Assembly (NCBI GenBank): GCA_003402285.1
Contig: QFXG01000017.1
Span: forward strand, 186,001 to 250,000
Reading direction: 5' to 3'
DNA from: Candidatus Nitrotoga sp. SPKER
Lineage (GTDB): Bacteria; Pseudomonadota; Gammaproteobacteria; Burkholderiales; Gallionellaceae
Length of the DNA: 64,000 bases
Shown here: positions 37,952 to 48,599 of the stretch, one piece after another
Layout: the number at the start of each line of letters is the position of its first letter
Position numbering within the stretch: the stretch's first letter is position 1
Translations under genes and position numbers: made by a program
The notes under the pieces: generated by a model
Told to the model about the DNA's origin: nothing
The model's input: the letters and a program-made list of their open reading frames with translations, nothing else
The model's database searches: none

Positions 37952-38257
37952 TCAATCAAGTCTCTGCGTCACGCATTTTTTGTATGAAAAACCCTCTTTG
38001 CTTCCATCCATCAGAACGGCGCAAAAGCATTGAGAGCCGAATTCGGCTGGCTTTACCTCGAAATAATTGACGCCGGGCCCCACTTTTTCTGGATAGCTTG
38101 GATGCCTTTTGAACAGTCCAGTGAGATGGATTGAGTCCTCGGGTGAAACTATTTCCCCCGGAACATAGCGCTGAAGTATTTCCTGGAAAAAGGCATGGGC
38201 TTGGCTTTGATTGTCGAAGCTTATCGAGTCGAGAACCACGGGTTTTCCTCTTGCCAT
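37952..38257 (-). CDS. DUF3223-domain protein upstream of hamA
   Basis: 101 residues, essentially one DUF3223 domain: SQAHAFFQEILQRYVPGE, then a DSIHLTGLFKRHPSYPEKVG segment, NYFEVKPAEFGSQCF and DGSKEGFSYKKCV. The domain also occurs in plant chloroplast proteins and at the end of Pol V subunits, where a nucleic-acid role is suspected. The overlapping 102-codon frame at 37956-38264 is a shadow with no domain. It precedes hamA by 12 bases and is probably the first gene of the Hachiman operon. I know of no established role for DUF3223 in Hachiman. Confidence 0.78.
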   Translation of the reverse strand: MARGKPVVLDSISFDNQSQAHAFFQEILQRYVPGEIVSPEDSIHLTGLFKRHPSYPEKVGPGVNYFEVKPAEFGSQCFCAVLMDGSKEGFSYKKCVTQRLD

Positions 38258-38320
38258 TTCCCACTCCTTTTATTCAATGATGCTGCCAGTTAGAAAGCCT
38301 ATGTTAACCTGAATTGTTCG

Positions 38321-38602
38321 TCATACACTCTGATTAGAACGACAATGCGGGACCTTTAAGTCCTGCTCGTGCTCGGAATTACCGTTGTTTCGACGCTGGA
38401 TAAAGTAGATCTTCTCGGATTGACTTACCCGAACGCTGAAGACTTTTGATGCTTCCTGTGAAGCGTCCAAAACGGTGTAGTATCGCTGTTCCCATTTGGC
38501 TCGAAGACGATTTTCTTTATCGTCGACTTCCCTTGGTTTATTCTCTCAAGTTAGGCGCTTCACGATGTCCTGATTCAAGACCACACGATTTGCAGCATTC
38601 AT
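38321..38602 (-). pseudogene. Disrupted reading frame, possibly the N-terminal arm-binding part of a tyrosine integrase
   Basis: The frame begins ATG 38602 (MNAANRVVLNQDIVKRLT), with AAAGGG upstream, and meets TGA at 38546-38548. It continues in the same frame for about 75 codons: RLRAKWEQRYYTVLD, ASKVFSVRVSQSEKIYFIQR, to TGA at 38321. The internal TGA is one base from CGA (Arg), so a nonsense mutation is the simplest reading. The pattern 'IVK.L ... FSVRVS.S.KIYFIQRR.NG' resembles the arm-type DNA-binding domain of phage-type integrases; no catalytic domain follows. The coding-like composition is what I see; the integrase assignment is tentative. Confidence 0.42.
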
Positions 38603-38680
38603 TAGCATCCCTTTCTTTGTGGTATGCTTATTTTGTACAATTCGATGATTTATAATGTTTTTATGCGATCTCACTTTGAG

Positions 38681-38709
38681 TGTAGCACGCACGATTGACG
38701 CATGCTACA
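38681..38709. repeat. Inverted repeat between the island edge and mutS
   Basis: TGTAGCA (38681-38687) and TGCTACA (38703-38709) are perfect inverted arms around 15 bases. No T-run follows. It may be an operator or an end of a decayed element. The rest of 38609-38833 shows nothing I can name. Confidence 0.4.
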
Positions 38710-38833
38710 AACAGATTACCTAAATGAACCCACATGGTACGAAGGCGCTACATATAACGTAAGGGATAGTGAGGAATACGGTGGAAAAGTGAGATAAAGA
38801 CAAATTAATTAAATGTAAGATATTGAATTAATA

Positions 38834-41455
38834 ATGAAAATAGAAAAAATAACCAGTGATAGTCAAGGGTTGGAAAACCATACCCCAATGATGCGCCAAT
38901 ACCTGCGCATCAAGGCAGCATATCCCGACATGCTGCTTTTCTATCGTATGGGAGATTTTTACGAGCTATTCCATGAGGATGCGGCTCGCGCTGCCAAGCT
39001 GCTGGACATTACGCTCACTCAGCGCGGCGCGTCCAATGGCCAGCCGATTAAAATGGCGGGCGTGCCTTACCATGCCGCTGAACAATATTTGGCGCGTCTG
39101 GTAAAGCTGGGGGAGTCGATCGCCATATGCGAGCAGATCGGCGATCCCGCCACCAGCAAAGGGCCGGTGGAGCGCAAGGTGATGCGTATTGTTACCCCCG
39201 GCACACTCACCGATTCCGCTCTGTTGGATGAAAAGAAGGACAGCCTGTTGCTGGCGCTGCATGAGCGCTCCGGCAAAGTGGGGCTGGCTTGGATGAATCT
39301 GGCTTCAGGCAAGTTTTTTGTAAGCGAAACCGATGCAAACAATTTGCCAGCCGAACTGGAACGCTTGCAAATTTCAGAAATCCTGCTTGCCGAAAATGCC
39401 ATTCAGCCCACACTTTGTAAAGCAGCTATCAAGACACTGCCCGTTTGGAATTTTGATCTGGAAACCGCTCGGCGCACGCTGTGCCAACAGTTTGCCACGC
39501 ACGACCTGAGTGGTTTCGGATGTGACAATTTCACGCTTGGCCTGGAAGCGGCGGGCGCGCTGCTCGGTTATGCCAAGCTGACACAGGGGCAGGGTATCAG
39601 CCATGTGCACGCCATTAAAGTTTATGCTGCCGAGGATTTTGTGCGTATGGATGCCGCCACGCGGCGCAATCTGGAAATCACCCAGACCTTGCGCGGCGAG
39701 CCTGCTCCCACCCTGCTTTCCTTGCTGGATACCTGCGCCAGTAATATGGGCAGCCGTTTGCTTAATCACTGGCTTCATCATCCGCTGCGCGATCGCATCA
39801 TTCTGCGTGCACGGCTGGATGCAGTGGACAAATTGCAGACAACTGCTTTTCCGCAAGCGGAACAGGGGGAGCGAAGCTTCAGCAGCAGGCAGGCGATTTA
39901 TCAAACTGTTCACGAACAGCTCAAGCCCTGTGTAGACGTGGAACGCATTACTGCACGCATTGCTCTGCGTAGCGCACGTCCGCGCGATTTATCGGGCTTG
40001 CGTGACACGCTTACGCAACTGCCGCAACTGCATGAAGTATTAACAAGCACCGATGCTTCTAAGCTGATAGGCGATCTGGCCGCTGTCTTGCAACCGGATA
40101 CCGAATTAATCACGCTGTTGCAACGTACGCTGCGTGCGGAGCCATCGAGCATGCTGCGTGAAGGCGGCGTTATCGCTGATGGCTATGATGCGGATCTCGA
40201 TGAGCTGCGTGGCATCCAGACTAATTGCGGCGAATTCCTGTTGCAACTGGAAGCACGCGAACGCGCGCGCAGCGGCATTGCTACCCTGAAAGTCGAATAC
40301 AACCGTGTGCATGGTTTTTATATCGAGGTGTCGCTCGCGCAGTCAACCAAAGTGCCGGACGATTACCGCCGTCGCCAGACCTTGAAAAATGCCGAGCGCT
40401 ATATCACACCGGAACTCAAAGCCTTCGAGGACAAAGCACTGTCTGCCAATGACCGTGCGCTGGCACGCGAGAAACTGCTCTACGAACAATTGCTGGATCA
40501 ACTTGCGCCTTACATTGCGCCACTACAATGCATTGCCGCCGCTATTGCCGAGCTGGATGTGCTTGCTACCTTCGCTGAACGCGCTGCAACGTTGAATTTC
40601 AGCGCGCCAACATTCAGCACAGAATCCATATTGCACATCCGTGGCGGGCGTCATCCGGTGGTGGAAGCACAGGTGGAGCAATTCATCGCCAATGATACCC
40701 AACTGCACAGCGCCCGTAAGATGCTGCTTATTACCGGCCCCAATATGGGCGGTAAATCCACGTATATGCGCCAAGTCGCGCTGATTACATTGCTCGCGCA
40801 TTGTGGTAGTTTTGTTCCGGCAGATGAGGTCGTGCTGGGTGAGATTGACCAGATTTTTACGCGCATTGGTGCGTCGGATGACCTCGCCAGCGGCCGTTCC
40901 ACCTTTATGGTAGAGATGACGGAAGCGGCCAATATACTGCACAACGCGACCAAGAATAGTTTGGTTCTGGTAGATGAAATCGGACGCGGCACGTCTACCT
41001 TTGATGGTTTGGCGCTGGCCTATGCCATCGCACGTCATTTGCTGGAAGAGAATGGTAGCCACACCCTGTTCGCTACCCATTACTTCGAATTGACCCGGCT
41101 TGCCGATGAGTATGCTCAGCTTGCCAATGTTCATCTTGCCGCCATTGAGCACAAGCACAGCATTGTATTTTTGCATAGCGTGAGCGAAGGTGCGGCAAGC
41201 CAGAGCTATGGGTTACAGGTGGCCGCGCTTGCAGGGGTGCCGAGGAACGTCATTAAAATCGCACGGAAGCAATTACAAGCACTGGAACAAAATAGCGCGG
41301 CACAAAATCCGCAGGGGGATTTGTTCAGTGTCGTGCCGGATTTGCCCGATCTGCCAGAGCACCCGGCGTTGATTTCGTTGCGTGACATCACACCGGATGA
41401 ACTTAGCCCGAGAGAGGCGCTAGAAAAATTGTATCAATTGAAGAAACTGGTTTAG
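38834..41455 (+). CDS. mutS: DNA mismatch repair protein MutS
   Basis: 873 residues. The N-terminal mismatch-recognition domain carries the Phe-x-Glu motif within [10 protein letters not shown] (about 36-46). The connector, lever and clamp regions follow, then the ATPase: Walker [11 protein letters not shown] (about 634) and Walker [15 protein letters not shown] (about 712), with the dimerisation helix-turn-helix after it. Length is normal. Its upstream flank is the Hachiman island; mutS neighbourhoods are frequent sites of acquired DNA. Confidence 0.97.
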   Translation: MKIEKITSDSQGLENHTPMMRQYLRIKAAYPDMLLFYRMGDFYELFHEDAARAAKLLDITLTQRGASNGQPIKMAGVPYHAAEQYLARLVKLGESIAICEQIGDPATSKGPVERKVMRIVTPGTLTDSALLDEKKDSLLLALHERSGKVGLAWMNLASGKFFVSETDANNLPAELERLQISEILLAENAIQPTLCKAAIKTLPVWNFDLETARRTLCQQFATHDLSGFGCDNFTLGLEAAGALLGYAKLTQGQGISHVHAIKVYAAEDFVRMDAATRRNLEITQTLRGEPAPTLLSLLDTCASNMGSRLLNHWLHHPLRDRIILRARLDAVDKLQTTAFPQAEQGERSFSSRQAIYQTVHEQLKPCVDVERITARIALRSARPRDLSGLRDTLTQLPQLHEVLTSTDASKLIGDLAAVLQPDTELITLLQRTLRAEPSSMLREGGVIADGYDADLDELRGIQTNCGEFLLQLEARERARSGIATLKVEYNRVHGFYIEVSLAQSTKVPDDYRRRQTLKNAERYITPELKAFEDKALSANDRALAREKLLYEQLLDQLAPYIAPLQCIAAAIAELDVLATFAERAATLNFSAPTFSTESILHIRGGRHPVVEAQVEQFIANDTQLHSARKMLLITGPNMGGKSTYMRQVALITLLAHCGSFVPADEVVLGEIDQIFTRIGASDDLASGRSTFMVEMTEAANILHNATKNSLVLVDEIGRGTSTFDGLALAYAIARHLLEENGSHTLFATHYFELTRLADEYAQLANVHLAAIEHKHSIVFLHSVSEGAASQSYGLQVAALAGVPRNVIKIARKQLQALEQNSAAQNPQGDLFSVVPDLPDLPEHPALISLRDITPDELSPREALEKLYQLKKLV

Positions 41456-41508
41456 TTTTCAAAATACCGCAAGTTAAAAAATAACATCACGCAAGAAGAT
41501 CATTAAAA

Positions 41509-42315
41509 TTATGCGTTATGGGATTTCAGCCCCTCCGTCAGGTGAGGTGCAATGACTTGCAGCAGCTGTGCGAATACCTTGGAGTTACCTGCACAAAGAT
41601 TGCCGCTTTTGAGGAAGGTATCGTTACCTTGCATGTCACCCACTAAACCGCCTGCTTCTGTAATTAACAAGCATCCCGCGGCGATGTCCCAGGGTTTAAG
41701 ACCTAGTTCAAAGAAACCATCATAACGTCCGGCTGCTGTGTAAGCGAGATCAAGTGCGGCAGAGCCGGGTCGGCGCAAGCCAGAGGTCTTTTGCATCATA
41801 TCGCGCAAGATATTCATATAGGCGTCGAGATGCTCAAACTTGGTGTAAGGAAATCCGGTGCCTATCAGGCAGTCGGCCAGTTCGATGCGCTTGCTTACAC
41901 GCAGACGACGGTCATTGATATAAGCGCCGCTGCCACGTGTGGCGGTGAACAGGTCATTTTTGGTTGGGTCATAGATGACTGCCTGGGTCAATACGCCATT
42001 GTGCTGCAATGCAATGGACACCGCGTATTGCTGAAAACCGTGCAGGAAATTAGTGGTGCCATCAAGTGGATCAATGATCCAGACATATTCCGAGTCGCCG
42101 CGGGCACCACTCTCTTCTGCTAGAATTGCGTGATTTGGATAGGCATCCAGCAAGGTATTGATGATGGCTTGCTCGGCTGCGCGATCGACCTCACTGACAT
42201 AATCGGAGTGAGATTTTTTGGTGACCGTTAAGTGATCAAGATTATCGGCAGCACGGTGGATTAAATTGCCGGCGCGACGAGCGGCTTTCACCGCGATGGT
42301 GAGCATGGGATGCAT
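41509..42315 (-). CDS. suhB: Inositol monophosphatase family protein SuhB
   Basis: 268 residues. Metal-binding motifs are [20 protein letters not shown] and [16 protein letters not shown]. SuhB is an inositol-1-phosphatase that in proteobacteria also joins the rRNA antitermination complex. It is divergent from trmJ, with starts only about 15 bases apart, an arrangement seen in many beta- and gammaproteobacteria. Confidence 0.95.
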   Translation of the reverse strand: MHPMLTIAVKAARRAGNLIHRAADNLDHLTVTKKSHSDYVSEVDRAAEQAIINTLLDAYPNHAILAEESGARGDSEYVWIIDPLDGTTNFLHGFQQYAVSIALQHNGVLTQAVIYDPTKNDLFTATRGSGAYINDRRLRVSKRIELADCLIGTGFPYTKFEHLDAYMNILRDMMQKTSGLRRPGSAALDLAYTAAGRYDGFFELGLKPWDIAAGCLLITEAGGLVGDMQGNDTFLKSGNLCAGNSKVFAQLLQVIAPHLTEGLKSHNA

Positions 42316-42329
42316 AACGAACCTTTTTA

Positions 42330-43145
42330 ATGAGCAGTCGGATTGTTCCGATGGCGTATTTTAGTGTGAATTGTACTTTGGATAAACCAGAGATTTTAAA
42401 TAATGTACGTGTGGTACTGAGCCATACCACTCACCCAGGCAATATTGGCGCGGCTGCACGCGCAATGAAGACCATGGGGCTAGAGAGTCTATATTTGATT
42501 AATCCACAACGTTTTCCTGACCAGCAAGCGGATGCGATGGCTGCCAACGCGGCAGATGTGCTGCAAAGCGCAGTTGTGTGTGGCTCGCTGGATGAGGCGT
42601 TGCAAGGCGTGGTTTTGGTGGCTGGAATGTCGGCTCGTGCGCGCTATATTTCGCAAGAAGTGCTTACCCCGCGTGCTGCGATGCCATTAATGGTGCAGCA
42701 GGCAACGCAGCAACCAGTGGCGCTTCTGTTTGGTACTGAAATGTCCGGTTTGACTAATGATGAGTTGGCGCGCTGTCATTTCATTGTGCGCATTCCTGCC
42801 AATCCGTCTTATACGTCGCTTAATCTGGCGGCTGCGGTGCAACTGATAAGTTATGAGCTGCGTCTGGCTGCCGGGCAGGGAGAATATGCTCCACCTGAGC
42901 TGAATCCAGCATCGGCAGAACAGCTGGAAAGATATTTCCGGCATTTGCAAGACACGCTGACCGAAATTGGTTTTTTACGGGATAAGCAATCGACCAAGCT
43001 GATGCAAAAATTGCGCCGTTTATATGCACGTGCACGGCTGGAGCCTGAGGAAGTAAATATTCTACGTGGTATTTTGACAGTTACGACTGAGTACAATACG
43101 CAACAAAAACTCGACGATCAAAATAAAAATAAATTGAGTGAGTAA
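42330..43145 (+). CDS. trmJ: tRNA (cytidine/uridine-32-2'-O)-methyltransferase TrmJ
   Basis: 271 residues as drawn. SPOUT-fold methyltransferase with the knot motifs [34 protein letters not shown] and [17 protein letters not shown]. It 2'-O-methylates position 32 of several tRNAs. The start is uncertain: ATG 42330, ATG 42351 and a TTG at about 42378 are in frame, and homologues usually start nearer the third; a start at 42330 leaves almost no room for divergent promoters. cysE follows by 15 bases. Confidence 0.93.
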   Translation: MSSRIVPMAYFSVNCTLDKPEILNNVRVVLSHTTHPGNIGAAARAMKTMGLESLYLINPQRFPDQQADAMAANAADVLQSAVVCGSLDEALQGVVLVAGMSARARYISQEVLTPRAAMPLMVQQATQQPVALLFGTEMSGLTNDELARCHFIVRIPANPSYTSLNLAAAVQLISYELRLAAGQGEYAPPELNPASAEQLERYFRHLQDTLTEIGFLRDKQSTKLMQKLRRLYARARLEPEEVNILRGILTVTTEYNTQQKLDDQNKNKLSE

Positions 43146-43160
43146 ATTTTAGGTGCCTTG

Positions 43161-43889
43161 ATGTTCCAATCGATTAAAGAAGACATAGACAGCGTATTTG
43201 CGCGCGATCCAGCAGCACGCAGTGTATTTGAGGTAATAACCTGCTATCCAGGATTTCATGCGCGCTTGGTACACCGCATGGCACATTGGCTCTGGTATGC
43301 AAAATTTAAATGGCTGGCTCGCTTTTTATCTCACGTAGGGCGTTTTTTGACCGGCATCGAGATTCATCCGGGGGCAACCATCGGGCGGCGGTTTTTCATT
43401 GATCACGGCATGGGTGTGGTGATCGGTGAAACAGCCGAGATTGGTGATGATTGTACTTTGTATCATGGTGTAACGCTGGGCGGAACTTCATGGAAAGAGG
43501 GAAAACGCCATCCTACGTTAGGTAATGGGGTGGTGGTCGGGGCCGGTGCCAAAATCTTGGGTCCTATTACTATAGGTGATAGCGCCAAGATTGGTTCAAA
43601 TGCCGTGGTGGTGAAGAATGTACCAGCAGGAGCGACGGCTGCCGGAATACCGGCGCGTATCCTTGACGAGGCTTCAAAGAGGCCAGGTTTCAATGCTTAT
43701 GGCATCAGTAATGACCAGAATGATCCCCTGGCTCAAGCTATTCACGGTTTGCTAGGACACGGCATGGTGGTAGATAAACGCATCAATCTTATACTGGCGC
43801 AACTCGAGAAAATGGGTGTGAACATCGAAGAGGAACGCGCCACCGCCGACAAGTTTGATCCCAATTACCTGAATAAAATTGTTGACTAA
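43161..43889 (+). CDS. cysE: Serine O-acetyltransferase
   Basis: 242 residues from ATG 43161 (AGG upstream). Left-handed beta-helix hexapeptide repeats run from about residue 65 to 165: [40 protein letters not shown], then [21 protein letters not shown]. It makes O-acetylserine, the carbon skeleton for cysteine, and so feeds the cysteine desulfurases of the operon downstream. The cysE-iscR linkage is common in betaproteobacteria. Confidence 0.95.
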   Translation: MFQSIKEDIDSVFARDPAARSVFEVITCYPGFHARLVHRMAHWLWYAKFKWLARFLSHVGRFLTGIEIHPGATIGRRFFIDHGMGVVIGETAEIGDDCTLYHGVTLGGTSWKEGKRHPTLGNGVVVGAGAKILGPITIGDSAKIGSNAVVVKNVPAGATAAGIPARILDEASKRPGFNAYGISNDQNDPLAQAIHGLLGHGMVVDKRINLILAQLEKMGVNIEEERATADKFDPNYLNKIVD

Positions 43890-43898
43890 GAGTATTAG

Positions 43899-43927
43899 TT
43901 GACTAAATTGGTTGGGTATTTTATTAT
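43899..43927 (+). promoter_or_regulatory. Candidate sigma-70 promoter upstream of iscR
   Basis: TTGACT (43899-43904), a 17-base spacer and TATTAT (43922-43927). It lies about 130 bases before the iscR start and could drive the iscR-suf genes. The hexamers differ from consensus by one base each. No IscR site is evident to me by eye. Confidence 0.4.
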
Positions 43928-44058
43928 CCCGATTTAAGGGCTTTCATAGATTTTGCGTGGTAACCATGCGGCTATTTGTAAAATTATAGCTAGTTCACGT
44001 CGGCATGAATAACAGATAAAAATGCTGATCTTGTGCGATGTAAACTCAGGGAGAAAAC

Positions 44059-44532
44059 ATGCGGCTTACCACTAAAGGACGTTTTGCCGTGATGGCAATG
44101 GCTGATCTGGCGTTGTATGGCGGATGCGGCCCGGTCACACTGTCCAGTATTAGTGAGCGTCAAAAAATTTCACAGTCGTACCTTGAGCAGTTGTTCGGTA
44201 AATTGCGTAAGCGCAATATTGTAGTTGCAGTGCGCGGCCCCGGTGGCGGGTATTATTTAGCACGACCAAGCGCACAAATTTCAGTCGCAGACATCGTTGT
44301 AGCAGTAGATGAGTCAGTGGATGCTACCCGCTGTGGTGGCAAGGCTAATTGCCATGGTGAGAAGCAGTGCATTACACATGATTTATGGATGGGGCTTAAC
44401 GAAGCTTTATATGGCTATATGGCCGGAGTAAGTTTGCAGAACCTGGTTGATGGTGCAACTAAACTTAAGTCCGAAGTTAAGACGGTCAGTATTAGCAAAG
44501 GCTTGGCTAAGCCAGCGCTTGTTCCGATCTGA
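44059..44532 (+). CDS. iscR: Rrf2-family regulator IscR
   Basis: 157 residues. Winged-helix DNA-binding N-terminus (MRLTTKGRFAVMAMADLAL, ISQSYLEQLFGKLRK) and the three-cysteine 2Fe-2S motif CGGKANCHGEKQC. As a [2Fe-2S] sensor it adjusts expression of the Fe-S assembly genes to demand. It heads the plus-strand series of iron-sulfur genes, here sufBCDS rather than the usual iscSUA. Confidence 0.95.
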   Translation: MRLTTKGRFAVMAMADLALYGGCGPVTLSSISERQKISQSYLEQLFGKLRKRNIVVAVRGPGGGYYLARPSAQISVADIVVAVDESVDATRCGGKANCHGEKQCITHDLWMGLNEALYGYMAGVSLQNLVDGATKLKSEVKTVSISKGLAKPALVPI

Positions 44533-44622
44533 TCTAGATCTAAAATTATCATGGAGATTGGCTTAGCGATTTTCCTTGGCCTTATCTCGATTTTCTATTC
44601 GGCTACTATTAGGAGTTAAATA

Positions 44623-44982
44623 ATGGCGATTACATTAACTGAAAGTGCAGCAAAACAGATCAAAACTCAACTTGCAAAGCGTGGAAAAGGTCTTGCTCTG
44701 CGCGTCGGTGTTAAAAAAGTGGGCTGCTCCGGCTATGCTTATACTTATGATTATGCCGATGAAGTGCTTGCGGAAGATCATATGTTCGAAGCGCATAACG
44801 CCAAGGTGGTCTTTAATGACAGTACCCTGTCCTATATTAACGGCTCGCGTTTAGATTTTGTGACCGAAGGACTCAAGCAGATGTTTAAATTTGATAATCC
44901 CAATGTCGGCAGTATGTGCGGCTGTGGTGAGAGCTTCAACCTGACAGGTGAGGCGGCAAAATCCATCGTTAAAAATTCATAG
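44623..44982 (+). CDS. A-type iron-sulfur carrier (IscA/SufA family)
   Basis: 119 residues. The three conserved cysteines are in KVGCSGYAYTY and MCGCGESF. The family carries [2Fe-2S]/[4Fe-4S] clusters or iron to apoproteins. RBS TTAGGAG precedes the ATG. Lies between iscR and sufB, so functionally the SufA of this operon; sequence alone does not separate SufA from IscA. Confidence 0.92.
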   Translation: MAITLTESAAKQIKTQLAKRGKGLALRVGVKKVGCSGYAYTYDYADEVLAEDHMFEAHNAKVVFNDSTLSYINGSRLDFVTEGLKQMFKFDNPNVGSMCGCGESFNLTGEAAKSIVKNS

Positions 44983-45067
44983 TAGGCTAAGGTGTAACTG
45001 TTTAATTGCCTCATGTAACACGGCAAGTTTTTTTCTTCGATCTCGATGATCTCTCGGAGGCAACACA

Positions 45068-46504
45068 ATGAGTGCAACGCTGCAAAACCTCGTCAATCAG
45101 CCTTATAAACATGGTTTCGTCACTAGCATCGAATCTGATGTTGCGCCGAAGGGATTGAATGCAGATACCATTCGGATGATTTCGTCCAAGAAAAAAGAAC
45201 CCGAGTGGTTGCTTGAATTCCGGCTCAAATCCTATGAAGCCTGGCTCAAGATGGAAGAGCCTGCGTGGCCTAATGTTCATTATCCGAAGATCGATTTTCA
45301 GGCTATCAGCTACTACTCTGCGCCCAAGCAAAAGCCGAAACTGAAAAGCATGGATGAGGTCGATCCTGAATTGCTGCGTACGTTTGAAAAGTTGGGTGTG
45401 CCGTTGCATGAGCGTATGGCGCTTGCTGGCGTTGCGGTAGATGTTATTTTTGACAGCGTATCCGTGGCGACTACTTATAAGGATAAACTTGCCGAGGTTG
45501 GCATTATTTTCTGTTCCATGTCAGAAGCGGTGCTTGATCATCCCGAGCTGGTGCAAAAGTATCTTGGCACCGTAATTCCACCCAGTGATAATTTTTATGC
45601 TGCGCTCAACTCGGCGGTATTTACCGACGGTTCGTTCTGTTACATTCCCAAGGGCGTTAAATGCCCGATGGATTTATCGACCTATTTCCGTATTAATACT
45701 GAGGAATCAGGTCAATTTGAGCGCACGTTAATTGTTGCTGAGGAAGGAGCTTCAGTCTCTTACCTGGAAGGCTGCACCGCGCCTGCGTTTAGCAGTAATC
45801 AGTTGCACGCGGCGGTAGTGGAGCTGGTAGCGCTTGATAATGCGGACATTAAATATTCAACCGTGCAAAATTGGTATGCAGGGGACGAAAATGGCATTGG
45901 TGGCATTTACAACTTCGTGACCAAACGCGGCTTGGCCAAAGGCGTTAATTCGCGTATTTCGTGGACCCAGGTTGAAACCGGCTCAGCTATCACCTGGAAA
46001 TATCCTTCCTGTGTGCTGCTTGGCGATAATTCGGTCGGTGAATTCTATTCCGTTGCGGTTACCAACCATTACCAGCAGGCCGATACAGGCACCAAAATGA
46101 TACATATCGGTAAAAATACGCGCAGCACCATAGTGAGCAAAGGGATCTCGGCTGGTCATTCCAACAACAGTTACCGCGGATTGGTCAAGATTGCGCCGAG
46201 CGCCACGGGTGCACGTAATTATTCGCAATGCGATTCGATGTTGGTTGGCCACCAGTCCGGTGCCCACACTTTTCCCTATATCCAAGTAGCTAACAATAAT
46301 TCCCAAGTCGAACACGAGGCATCAACTTCAAAGATTGGTGAAGACCAGTTGTTCTACTTCGCACAGCGCGGCATCGACGCAGAGGCAGCAGTATCAATGA
46401 TTATTAATGGATTCTGTAAAGATGTATTTCAACAATTACCAATGGAGTTTGCGGTCGAAGCAACCGCACTGCTCAGTTTCAAACTAGAAGGGAGTGTCGG
46501 ATGA
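45068..46504 (+). CDS. sufB: Fe-S cluster assembly protein SufB
   Basis: 478 residues, scaffold subunit of the SufBC2D complex on which clusters are built. Typical motifs: [30 protein letters not shown], the beta-helix core, and the C-terminal [20 protein letters not shown] with the key cysteine. RBS CGGAGG. The stop overlaps the sufC start (ATGA), so the two are translationally coupled. Confidence 0.97.
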   Translation: MSATLQNLVNQPYKHGFVTSIESDVAPKGLNADTIRMISSKKKEPEWLLEFRLKSYEAWLKMEEPAWPNVHYPKIDFQAISYYSAPKQKPKLKSMDEVDPELLRTFEKLGVPLHERMALAGVAVDVIFDSVSVATTYKDKLAEVGIIFCSMSEAVLDHPELVQKYLGTVIPPSDNFYAALNSAVFTDGSFCYIPKGVKCPMDLSTYFRINTEESGQFERTLIVAEEGASVSYLEGCTAPAFSSNQLHAAVVELVALDNADIKYSTVQNWYAGDENGIGGIYNFVTKRGLAKGVNSRISWTQVETGSAITWKYPSCVLLGDNSVGEFYSVAVTNHYQQADTGTKMIHIGKNTRSTIVSKGISAGHSNNSYRGLVKIAPSATGARNYSQCDSMLVGHQSGAHTFPYIQVANNNSQVEHEASTSKIGEDQLFYFAQRGIDAEAAVSMIINGFCKDVFQQLPMEFAVEATALLSFKLEGSVG

Positions 46505-47295
46505 TTTACCAAGACAGCAGGCTTTTGCTTGAAGTGCGCGGACTATGTGCAACCGTAAATGGCACCGAAATTTTAAAAGGCTTGGATTTGACGGTGAGAA
46601 GTGGCGAAGTGCACGCCATTATGGGGCCAAACGGTTCGGGCAAGAGCACGTTCTCCAAAATACTCGCAGGTCATTCAGCTTATGAAGTCACAGGCGGCAC
46701 AGTGATGTTCGAAGGCCAGAACTTGTTTGATCTTGCTCCCGAAGAGCGTGCGCGTGCCGGTGTATTCCTTGCTTTCCAATATCCGATTGAGATACCCGGT
46801 GTCGGCAATAGCCAATTCTTGCGCCTTACTTATAATACTGTTCAGACGCATCGTGGTAAAGAAGAGCTGGATCCGCTTGAGTTTGATGATTTTGTGCGCG
46901 AGAAGATGAAATTGCTCGAGATGAGCCCTGATTTTCTTGAGCGCAGCGTTAATGAAGGCTTCTCCGGTGGCGAAAAAAAGCGCAACGAAATATTGCAAAT
47001 GGCGATGTTGGATCCACGACTGGCGATTCTGGATGAGACCGATTCTGGTCTCGACATCGACGCACTCAGGATCGTTGCCAACGGCGTCAACCAGCTTGCC
47101 AATAAAGATAATGCGATCGTGATGGTAACTCACTATCAGCGCCTGTTGAACTATATCGTACCTGATTACGTACATGTGATGGAAGCGGGCCGTATCATCA
47201 AAACGGGCGGCAAGGAACTTGCGTTCGAACTCGAAACGCGCGGCTATGACTGGGTCGGAGTTGAGCATAAGGCGGCAACGAGGGCGGCAGTATGA
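46501..47295 (+). CDS. sufC: Fe-S cluster assembly ATPase SufC
   Basis: 264 residues, ABC-type ATPase. Walker [11 protein letters not shown]-loop [10 protein letters not shown], signature FSGGEKKR, Walker [14 protein letters not shown]-loop VTHYQ. ATP binding drives the shape change of SufBCD that exposes the cluster site. Overlaps sufB and sufD by four bases each (ATGA). Confidence 0.97.
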   Translation: MIYQDSRLLLEVRGLCATVNGTEILKGLDLTVRSGEVHAIMGPNGSGKSTFSKILAGHSAYEVTGGTVMFEGQNLFDLAPEERARAGVFLAFQYPIEIPGVGNSQFLRLTYNTVQTHRGKEELDPLEFDDFVREKMKLLEMSPDFLERSVNEGFSGGEKKRNEILQMAMLDPRLAILDETDSGLDIDALRIVANGVNQLANKDNAIVMVTHYQRLLNYIVPDYVHVMEAGRIIKTGGKELAFELETRGYDWVGVEHKAATRAAV

Positions 47296-48599
47296 GCGCA
47301 CCCGGCACAATCAATGCGGGGTATCTAGAAAGTCTGCTGGCGGGACAACCACACCTGCCTGTCAGTCCATTGGCGTGGCTCAACGCGCTACGTGCGGAGG
47401 CGGTTGAACGGGTCGGAGCACTGACGGTACCCACCTTGCGTGATGAGGAATGGCGTTTTACCGATATTTCGCTGCTCACCAAGATGCCATTCCACCCGGT
47501 GCGTACAACCATCAGCCTTCAAGCCGCAGACATAGGGCGCTTTTATATTGAAGAAGCAGCGACCCGATTGGTGTTTGTCGATGGTGTCTATGCGCCTCAG
47601 CTGTCGAGTGGGATTACGGACAGCGGTGTAGCGGTTATCAACCTGGAAGCTGGATTTGGCGCGCATGCAGCGGTAATCGAGCCTTATCTGGGACGTCTCA
47701 CAGAGTTTCGCGACAATGTATTCGCTGCCCTTAATACTGCATTTTTGCATGATGCGGCATTGATCGTTGTGCCACGGGATATTTCAGTCGCGGTACCGGT
47801 ACATCTGTTATTCATTGCGACGCAAAAGGATGTCGTAAGTTACCCGCGTTGCCTGCTGCTGGCCGAGTCCGGTAGCGCAGTGACCGTGATTGAGGATTAT
47901 GTTTCATTGCAGGAAGATGCCTATTTTACCAATGCAGTGACCGAGATCGCGTTGGTCGATAATGCGCGTGTTAACCATATCCGGGTGCAACGTGAAGGTG
48001 CAAAGGCGTTCCATATTGCAAACTGCGCGGTATCACTTGCACGGGCTAGTAATTATCAGTCGGTAAGTGTCGCGTTTGGCGCACGCATTTCACGTTATAA
48101 CCTGAATGTACAGTTAGCTGAGGAAGCTGAATGTGCGGTTGATGGGCTGGCGTTAATTTCAGGGCGTCAGTTGGCTGATACACATACCTGTATCGACCAT
48201 GCGAAGCCGCACGCTGTAAGTCATCAGATGCACAAATGCATCGTTGGCGGTAGTGCGCATGCGGTATTTAACGGCAAAATCAAGGTGCGTCAAGATGCGC
48301 AACGTACTGATTCCAGGCAGTCGAGTCGTAATCTGCTATTAACCAGTAAAGCCCATGTCGATACCAAGCCACAACTTGAAATTTTTGCCGACGACGTGAA
48401 GTGTACACATGGCGCGACCATTGGTCAGCTCGACAACGAGGAAGTGTTTTATTTGCAGAGTCGTGGGCTGTCCGAAACAGCAGCGCGTAACATGCTTACT
48501 TATGCATTCGGAGCTGAAATTATCGAACGCATTCCTATTTCATCACTCAAATGTCAGCTTGAGCAAACCGTACTCGAACAGACCACAACTCAATCATGA
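47292..48599 (+). CDS. sufD: Fe-S cluster assembly protein SufD
   Basis: 435 residues, paralogue of SufB in the SufBCD complex. The C-terminal conserved block KCTHGATIGQLDNEEVFYLQ contains the histidine implicated in cluster formation and is followed by SRGLSETAARNML. Overlaps sufC and sufS by four bases each. Confidence 0.95.
   Translation: MSAPGTINAGYLESLLAGQPHLPVSPLAWLNALRAEAVERVGALTVPTLRDEEWRFTDISLLTKMPFHPVRTTISLQAADIGRFYIEEAATRLVFVDGVYAPQLSSGITDSGVAVINLEAGFGAHAAVIEPYLGRLTEFRDNVFAALNTAFLHDAALIVVPRDISVAVPVHLLFIATQKDVVSYPRCLLLAESGSAVTVIEDYVSLQEDAYFTNAVTEIALVDNARVNHIRVQREGAKAFHIANCAVSLARASNYQSVSVAFGARISRYNLNVQLAEEAECAVDGLALISGRQLADTHTCIDHAKPHAVSHQMHKCIVGGSAHAVFNGKIKVRQDAQRTDSRQSSRNLLLTSKAHVDTKPQLEIFADDVKCTHGATIGQLDNEEVFYLQSRGLSETAARNMLTYAFGAEIIERIPISSLKCQLEQTVLEQTTTQS

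Noticed and set aside
37956-38264. 102-codon minus-strand frame overlapping the DUF3223 gene
   Set aside because: The other frame (37952-38257) carries a full recognisable DUF3223 domain; this one is low-complexity, basic and without a domain.
38446-38655. 69-codon plus-strand frame upstream of mutS
   Set aside because: It lies opposite the coding-like minus-strand frame 38321-38602 and has no ribosome binding site or recognisable motif.
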